9,510 nt of DNA from QGNO01 sp964493125. Its GTDB lineage: Bacteria; Chloroflexota; Dehalococcoidia; Lucifugimonadales; QGNO01. The notes under the pieces were generated by a model. That model did no database searches and was not told where the DNA came from. It saw nothing but the letters and a program-made list of their open reading frames with translations. The DNA lies in the NCBI GenBank assembly GCA_964493125.1, contig CAZBMS010000054.1:1-9510 (forward strand), written 5' to 3'. The position numbers and the translations under genes were made by a program. Shown here one piece after another: positions 5,608 through 9,510 of the stretch. Numbering within the stretch: position 1 is the stretch's first letter; the number at the start of each line of letters is the position of its first letter.

Positions 5608-5778
5608 ATGAAATTCATCCTTGAGAAAGCTACTGTTTTGAGCTTTGTTGCATTAAAGATCATCGTCTTTAGTGCCTTGATATTTGTCATTACCGGATGC
5701 CGAGTGTCTGAAGAAGAAGTGAACACCACAGTCGACAAAAAAGTTGATCAGAATATGCACGGGTTGCTGCCAAAATAG
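5608..5778 (+). CDS. Small putative lipoprotein, 56 aa
   Basis: ATG at 5608 is preceded by AGGAG at 5595-5599 with 8-nt spacing. The protein begins MKFILEKATVLSFVALKIIV and continues with a hydrophobic run ending in VITGC, a lipobox-like sequence with Cys at residue 31. The mature part would be only 26 residues, acidic then basic (EEEVNTTVDKKVDQ). Processing by signal peptidase II and lipid attachment would anchor it in the membrane. The glutamate at 6 and the lysine at 17 inside the hydrophobic segment are atypical, so a small membrane protein is an alternative. It ends in TAG, and the same frame continues open into the next gene, 141 bp downstream. A stem-loop follows the stop at once. Likely co-transcribed with the propeller gene. 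Confidence 0.6.
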   Translation: MKFILEKATVLSFVALKIIVFSALIFVITGCRVSEEEVNTTVDKKVDQNMHGLLPK

Positions 5779-5827
5779 GGCCAGCCCAGGTCACCGTTCG
5801 CTTTAGTAGTTCTTACCTGGGGTGGCC
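5779..5827 (+). other. Stem-loop directly after the lipoprotein stop codon
   Basis: GGCCAGCCCAGGT (5779-5791) pairs with ACCTGGGGTGGCC (5815-5827), 12 of 13 positions, around a 23-nt loop. It starts at the base after the TAG stop. No T tract follows, so it is not a standard terminator. A second, smaller hairpin (AGACAC/GTGTCT, 5850-5868) comes before the next gene. Possible roles are mRNA stability or partial attenuation between the two genes. Confidence 0.5.
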
Positions 5828-5919
5828 TGCAATTCATCACGCAAACACCAGACACCTTTCCTGTGTCTTGTCTCCATTCCTGTAACATAGGCACGAATGA
5901 TGACGAGGAGATTGAAGGT

Positions 5920-7614
5920 ATGCGGGAATTCTGGAAAATAATCCTCATCCTATCAGGGATTAGGATTAGAAAAGATGGCGAGAGGGATGAACGATTTAGC
6001 CTTGTCAGAGTGCTATGGTTTCCTATACTTGTATTGATCGTTACTGTTTACCTTTACAACGGTGCCCAAAATGCATTTGGTAGTGTTTCAGAGTGGTGGT
6101 CAGGTGTATTTGACTCAAAACCGGCAGTAACCCAGGCGGCAACTCAAATACCACCTCAAAATATTCTCGTTTCCCAATTCGTTCCTACATCAACTTCAAC
6201 CATAGAAGGATCGGTTCCCCCTACAAAATCTACACTTGCTGAAGAATTCACAACCAAATCAAGAACTTACCTCTCCTTTGAATTAACCGGATGGACAACC
6301 TATCAGATTCAGTTATCAGCAGGAGATGTTATTAGCTTACAAAGCGAAGTATTAAAGCGGTACGACACAAATATAGGGCTTCAATTAACCGATACAGATT
6401 TGCATACTTTGTTCGAAACGAACGATTTAAGCGATCTGAATATAAGGGTACTTGTCGAGGAAGATGGTGTTTACAGGATAAGTGTTTTTCCAACCCAAAA
6501 GTTCGATCATTCTTTGAAAGTACCGACTGTGAGACTGCACTACTGGATCACTAGGGAAGGAGATCTTGTCATGGAGTCATCCCAATTAATAGTAGAGACT
6601 CTCTCACTAAGATGGTCACCGGATGATCACGATTATTTCAATTGGCCTGCGAAAGTATACGGTGAAGATATATGGTTGGTTGGCGGCTCCAAACTCTTAA
6701 ATCTTACTCAGACAGCAGAAGCTGGTTGGACATCAAAAATTGTTGACCTAGGTCCTAAGTTTTTGAATTCTGACCGATCCAAGGAGGCATTCCGTTATCA
6801 CTTTGTGAGTGATGGTCTTTGGATCACTAACGGGCATAGTTTGAGGAAATACAAAATCCCCAATGCTGAAATCGAGTTTGATTTAAGCCTCACTGGAGAA
6901 GGAGAAAATAATCTTTACGAAGACGCAGGGTATTTATGGGCTGGAGGTAACAAAGTTTCCCTAGACTATGGAGCCCACGCCGGACAGGCGGACACTTGCT
7001 ATAACTTAAGCCACAATTTTCTGGGATCTGGTTTTCAACATCCGGTTGCAATTCATAATAACGAAAGTTGGTGTGCGGGAGACCGGAAGATTGGGTGGGT
7101 AAATTTGACGCCACCTAAACCGGGGAATGAGAAAAAAATCAATGAACTCGAAGGTGTCGGTTATGCTAGCTTTCGTAATTCACCTCTAGCGAAACTATCT
7201 TCATCCTGGGGAGGTAATTGGTTATGGTCTGAAGTTCATGGAGACCATATTTTTCTTGCCAACCAGAATCAATTCCGATTTATAGATATGAAAACTAAAG
7301 ACGTCGGCGAATTGAAGACGGTTCAATACCACCAGTCTATTCCCCCCGGTGTCTGTGACATGTCTTTTGATGGAGAATTTATTTGGGCGACGAGCACATT
7401 CGGCTTCGAAAATACTAATAACGGGGTAATAGCAAAAACCGACCTTGATGGAAATGTGATAGGTAAAATTGAAATTCCAAAATGGGTGGACGGAAACCAA
7501 AATCCTAATGATATTTGTGACATCGTTGTATCAGATAAGGATTGGATATATTTTGGACATATAGAGGACACAAAAAAGCGTATCCATAGAGTGAGCAAGA
7601 ATTGGACGGAATGA
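5920..7614 (+). CDS. Membrane-anchored protein with PPC-like domain and beta-propeller
   Basis: A 564-aa protein. A short basic N-terminus is followed by one membrane helix at about 31-49 (VLWFPILVLIVTVYLY). A Ser/Thr/Pro-rich linker (about 80-105, PTSTSTIEGSVPPTKST) leads to a beta-rich domain at 115-212 resembling the pre-peptidase C-terminal (PPC) fold: YQIQLSAGDVISL, then EDGVYRISVF. Residues 240-562 contain repeating strand signatures VYGEDIWLVGGSKLLNL, VSDGLWITNGHSLRKYKI, GYLWAGGNKV, HGDHIFLANQNQFRFIDM, DGEFIWATSTFG and KDWIYFGHIEDT, the pattern of a six- or seven-bladed propeller. The bulk should lie outside the cytoplasm. Such modules bind ligands or partners; no catalytic motif is visible. 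The ATG at 5920 has GAGGAG at 5904-5909; an in-frame GTG at 5863 lacks a site and would add 19 odd residues. Confidence 0.82.
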   Translation: MREFWKIILILSGIRIRKDGERDERFSLVRVLWFPILVLIVTVYLYNGAQNAFGSVSEWWSGVFDSKPAVTQAATQIPPQNILVSQFVPTSTSTIEGSVPPTKSTLAEEFTTKSRTYLSFELTGWTTYQIQLSAGDVISLQSEVLKRYDTNIGLQLTDTDLHTLFETNDLSDLNIRVLVEEDGVYRISVFPTQKFDHSLKVPTVRLHYWITREGDLVMESSQLIVETLSLRWSPDDHDYFNWPAKVYGEDIWLVGGSKLLNLTQTAEAGWTSKIVDLGPKFLNSDRSKEAFRYHFVSDGLWITNGHSLRKYKIPNAEIEFDLSLTGEGENNLYEDAGYLWAGGNKVSLDYGAHAGQADTCYNLSHNFLGSGFQHPVAIHNNESWCAGDRKIGWVNLTPPKPGNEKKINELEGVGYASFRNSPLAKLSSSWGGNWLWSEVHGDHIFLANQNQFRFIDMKTKDVGELKTVQYHQSIPPGVCDMSFDGEFIWATSTFGFENTNNGVIAKTDLDGNVIGKIEIPKWVDGNQNPNDICDIVVSDKDWIYFGHIEDTKKRIHRVSKNWTE

Positions 7615-8004
7615 ATATTTGTGATCAATGTCACTCAGAACCACACCTGATCAGATCCGCAATAGTAGTAACAGCGAAGATGACTGGTGGTTCCAAACAG
7701 AGGTGTCAACATTTACTGCAACTAAAGAAAATCGTAACCAAAAATAGCTCTATGTTTAAGCAAGGTGCAGGTAAGAGGAGTTCAAATAATCTAACTGTAT
7801 ATGCTTAGACTCCCTTCCGCTTATATTTCGTTTGTATGATTTTCCAATCAAATATTTAAGACATCTTATCCAGTAAATTACCCTGTTTCTAATCCTAAGT
7901 CTTTTGTGATTTAAATCGATAATGAGACTGATACCTGCAGTAAACAATAAGACTTAATAGTCGGTACCTTACAAGCGATATGATAGTATGGTCCCATAAA
8001 CACA
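7615..8004. other. Intergenic gap without a recognised gene
   Basis: About 390 bases of AT-rich sequence. Short open frames on both strands (for example 7602-7808 plus, overlapping the propeller gene) have no ribosome site or recognisable composition. A TATGAT at 7979-7984 could be the -10 element of a promoter for the downstream leader RNA, but no good -35 is visible at the right spacing. Confidence 0.5.
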
Positions 8005-8110
8005 TATTCGTATCGAGCGGTAGGTGAGGTCCTCAGACCACAGACCCTACCCGGCAACCTTCACACTAAAGGTGCCCTGAGGAAACGACGAGGTCCAATA
8101 TGGACAAAGG
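8005..8110 (+). ncRNA. Candidate SAM-I/IV-type riboswitch aptamer
   Basis: The core reads CTACCCGGCAACCTT, a 7-nt loop, then AAGGTGCCCTGAGG. This matches the P3 hallmark of the SAM-I clan: GGC(8053-8055)/GCC(8074-8076) and ACCTT/AAGGT, with one unpaired A. P2 is GGTAGG (8019-8024) with CCTACC (8046-8051). A 7-bp pseudoknot joins the P2 loop (TCCTCAG, 8030-8036) to bases just after P3 (CTGAGGA, 8077-8083), as in this clan. A weak P1 is TCGT (8008-8011) with ACGA (8085-8088). A small hairpin (GTCCA/TGGAC, 8093-8105) follows, and P4 is lacking, closest to the SAM-IV or SAM-I/IV variant families. It would sense S-adenosylmethionine in the nascent mRNA. Base pairing is seen; ligand identity is inferred. 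Confidence 0.62.
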
Positions 8111-8115
8111 GTGCG

Positions 8116-8143
8116 GCTCTCCGTACTCCGGAGGGCTTTTTTT
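8116..8143 (+). terminator. Intrinsic terminator of the riboswitch expression platform
   Basis: GCTCTCCG pairs with CGGAGGGC (8 bp, one T-G wobble) around loop TACTC, followed by seven T residues. It starts 11 bp after the last aptamer-side hairpin. The 5' arm GCTC could alternatively pair with GAGC at 8015-8018 in the aptamer, which would give a ligand-dependent switch. It lies 46 bp before the next start codon. Confidence 0.85.
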
Positions 8144-8189
8144 ATGCCTCTCTCCTACCGTATCGATACATAAGAAGGAGTACAGAGCG

Positions 8190-8405
8190 ATGAATCTCAA
8201 AGAATTTCAGGAAAAATGGAACCTGATGTTGGAAGAGCTGGAAGAACGTGGAAGATTGGTAAGGAAGGTGGATCCGCAGGATACTACAACGAAGGAAGAT
8301 ATGAAGAATCCGACGAATACGAGTGAGTCATCTCCTACGACAAGTATCGGAGCTATCTTTCTTCCAAGAAGGAAAGGCCGAAAAAGAACGGCGAAGAAGG
8401 TTTAA
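8190..8405 (+). CDS. Small unrecognised protein, 71 aa (copy 1 of duplicated micro-gene)
   Basis: The start at 8190 has AAGGAG at 8175-8180, 9 nt upstream. The protein has an amphipathic helix at 1-26 (MNLKEFQEKW, then LEELEERGRL), a Thr/Ser/Asp-rich flexible middle (DPQDTTTKEDMKNPTNTSES), a short hydrophobic SIGAIFLP, and a strongly basic tail (RRKGRKRTAKKV) that may contact nucleic acid or an acidic partner. No family recognised. A second copy lies at 8598. Differences between the copies fall often at third codon positions of this frame (GAT/GAC, CCT/CCA, ATC/ATA, GGA/GGG), which supports this frame as the real one. Expression would pass through the riboswitch and terminator just upstream. 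An in-frame ATG at 8100 lies inside the aptamer hairpin and is rejected as start. Confidence 0.72.
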   Translation: MNLKEFQEKWNLMLEELEERGRLVRKVDPQDTTTKEDMKNPTNTSESSPTTSIGAIFLPRRKGRKRTAKKV

Positions 8406-8597
8406 CCTTTCAGCGTGCACTAAGTGCAAAAGGGTTTAATGATTTAGGAAAAACACTTAATAGAATAAGTGACGGAGCTTTAGGATTTCCTAAACTTCCT
8501 AATGGAACAGGAATGAATATTCTAAACCTTTCTGTGTATAACACTGAGTACGATTATTTTATAAATATAGATAAAGTAAGTGAGTTTGTATCTGACG
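8406..8597 (+). other. Insert between the two micro-gene copies, open in a different frame
   Basis: The frame starting ACC TTT CAG at 8405 is open from about 8327 to 8791 and reads FQRALSAKGFNDLGKTLNRI, then FPKLPNGTG, then LSVYNTEYDYFINIDKVSEF, which looks protein-like. It runs through the second micro-gene copy in the +1 frame relative to that gene. It has no clear ribosome site; an ATG at 8513 is possible. This may be a fragment of another gene into which copy 2 was placed. No family recognised. Confidence 0.35.
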
Positions 8598-8849
8598 ATG
8601 AATCTCAAAGAATTTCAGGAAAAACTAGACGAGATGTGGGAAAGGTTAGAAGAACGTGGACGATTGGTAAAAATAGCGGACCCGCAGGATACTACAGCGA
8701 CGGACGATATGAAGACCCCGACGAATACCATGGATTCCTCTCCAACGTCGAGTATAGGGGCTATCATTCTTCCAAAGCGGAAAATCGCTAAAAGAGCAAA
8801 GGCCTTACGGCTTGATAAGCTTGCAAAAATTCAACGAGACACTCCCTAA
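8598..8849 (+). CDS. Small unrecognised protein, 83 aa (copy 2 of duplicated micro-gene)
   Basis: Homolog of the 8190 gene: MNLKEFQEK, LEERGRLV, DPQDTT, DDMK.PTNT, SSPTSSIGAIILPKRK are shared, with a longer basic C-terminus (KRAKALRLDKLAKIQRDTP). Exact DNA identity with copy 1 covers 29 bp beginning 2 bp before ATG (8188-8216 and 8596-8624) and then decays, mostly with conservative or silent changes. Unlike copy 1 there is no visible Shine-Dalgarno sequence before ATG (TTTGTATCTGACG), so it is weakly translated, uses another start, or is coupled to an upstream reading frame. Convergent with the next gene (14-bp gap). Confidence 0.55.
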   Translation: MNLKEFQEKLDEMWERLEERGRLVKIADPQDTTATDDMKTPTNTMDSSPTSSIGAIILPKRKIAKRAKALRLDKLAKIQRDTP

Positions 8850-8863
8850 AGGCTAATTAAAAG

Positions 8864-9510
8864 TTAATAATGAACAGGGGGTCTTGCGAGAGCTCTCTGC
8901 AACAACAGGCAGGGAGGGTAGGGGCATTCGAGCTTTGTTCTGCCGAGAGTGTTTCGAAATTTTCGGTTATAACTTTTGATTGCTTCATGCCAGTTTTTAA
9001 TACGGCTCAGTTGCTGTTCTGGAGTAATGGAGTTTAATTGTTGGTTAATGAAAGGTATATCGGCACGTTTAGGAAATGGATTGATCTCTCTACCGAACAA
9101 AGTGTGTCGAGCGTTCCTCGGTCGGAGGAAATGCTTCAGCTTACTCTCCAACCTCTTCCTCTCCAACTGCCGCTCTAATTGGTTCTTTTCCCTTTCCATC
9201 CACCTTCTCGTGGATGGTTCAGTGATAGCTTTCCGTTTTTTCACTTTCTCCATTAGAAAGGTATACGAATAAGGGAATGTTGGATGCTGTGACTCCATGA
9301 ACATTTGATATCGTTCCAAAAAGATTGGATCATCTATATTAGGAGCAAGTACTGAGGCTGAGGCTAAATCTAGGAATTTCTTCTCTACTCGTTCTCGACT
9401 GGCGGACCTTTCTTTTTGTCCAATCTCGTCAACAGGTTGAGAGGTTTCCATATCGTTATTATTTCTATTCTTTTTTATACTTGACCAGAGTTTGTTGAAT
9501 ATACCTGTCA
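8864..9510 (-). CDS. Unrecognised basic protein with coiled-coil segment, cut by window edge
   Basis: The first ATG in the window (9451) gives 195 aa, but the frame stays open to the edge and reads TGIFNKLWSSIKKNRNNND before that methionine. The last two visible bases on this strand are TG, so a preceding A outside the window would make ATG-ACA-GGT, a natural start MTGIFNKLW. Numbered from M at 9451: an acidic-to-mixed region 1-45, DPIFLERYQMFMESQHPTFPY (41-61), a charged helix 82-108 (RRWMEREKNQLERQLERKRL) likely coiled coil, and a basic Pro-rich tail with two cysteines (CPYPPC, 176-181). No catalytic motif or family is recognised. The basic helix suggests nucleic-acid or protein binding, which is only a guess. 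Ends 14 bp from the micro-gene copy 2. Confidence 0.7.
   Translation of the reverse strand, partial: TGIFNKLWSSIKKNRNNNDMETSQPVDEIGQKERSASRERVEKKFLDLASASVLAPNIDDPIFLERYQMFMESQHPTFPYSYTFLMEKVKKRKAITEPSTRRWMEREKNQLERQLERKRLESKLKHFLRPRNARHTLFGREINPFPKRADIPFINQQLNSITPEQQLSRIKNWHEAIKSYNRKFRNTLGRTKLECPYPPCLLLQRALARPPVHY

Noticed and set aside
5748..5948. Minus-strand 66-codon frame over the lipoprotein/propeller junction
   Set aside because: Overlaps two better-supported plus-strand genes and their ribosome site; shadow frame.
7602..7808. 68-codon plus-strand frame overlapping the end of the propeller gene
   Set aside because: No ribosome site and no recognisable domain; contains an isolated Cys-x-x-Cys only by chance.
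8005..8110. M-box (Mg2+) riboswitch
   Set aside because: TAGGTGAGG and CCCGG resemble parts of the M-box, but the GGCAACC/GGTGCC hairpin and the P2-loop pseudoknot fit the SAM-I clan better, and no Mg2+ transporter follows.

Overview
The window looks like an accessory, island-like stretch of a bacterial chromosome, probably from an uncultured environmental lineage. Genes use the standard code (TAA and TGA stops seen) and Shine-Dalgarno sites of the AGGAGG type. The Thr/Pro/Ser-rich linker after a membrane anchor and the LRR proteins would suit Chloroflexota or a similar phylum, but no marker gene fixes the taxonomy. Coding density is modest. The cassette at about 300-2610 is visibly more GC-rich than the AT-rich remainder, which suggests segments of different origin. 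No integrase, transposase or CRISPR array is visible.

Layout. (1) 1-2830: a cassette of two paralogous leucine-rich-repeat (LRR) genes on the minus strand flanking a plus-strand gene for a coiled-coil protein with a J-domain HPD motif. A near-identical 44-bp direct repeat lies on each side (76-119 and 2748-2791). Read on the minus strand, the repeat ends in CGTCTCCACCA, which resembles the 3' end of tmRNA (ssrA), a common integration target. Beyond LRR1 lies a decayed third LRR C-terminus. (2) 2835-3335: an AlbA_2/Schlafen-like domain gene whose conserved N-terminal EFKSS motif is cut off by an in-frame TGA. (3) 3412-4650: a putative 1.2-kb integrase-less mini-element. It has 16-bp direct core repeats, one inside a 3'-half tRNA-Lys(CUU) fragment, 23-bp direct arm-like repeats about 90-95 bp inside each core, and one cargo gene that looks like a two-fold ferredoxin-like (ABM/NIPSNAP-like) protein. 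(4) 4656-4805: short tandem DNA repeats. (5) 4853-7614: an unrecognised minus-strand gene, then a divergent plus-strand pair: a 56-aa putative lipoprotein and a membrane-anchored PPC-like plus beta-propeller protein. (6) 7615-8143: a long gap, then a candidate SAM-I/IV-type riboswitch followed at once by a strong intrinsic terminator. (7) 8190-8849: a tandemly duplicated small gene of unknown function. (8) 8864 to the window edge: an unrecognised basic, partly coiled-coil protein entering from the right on the minus strand.

How the parts may work together. The first cassette pairs cytosolic LRR scaffolds with a J-domain co-chaperone. The lipoprotein and propeller genes form a small cell-envelope operon. 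The riboswitch would tie the duplicated micro-gene to S-adenosylmethionine level. These links are inferences from gene order. The att-like repeats suggest the region grew by successive site-specific insertions at tRNA-Lys and possibly ssrA.
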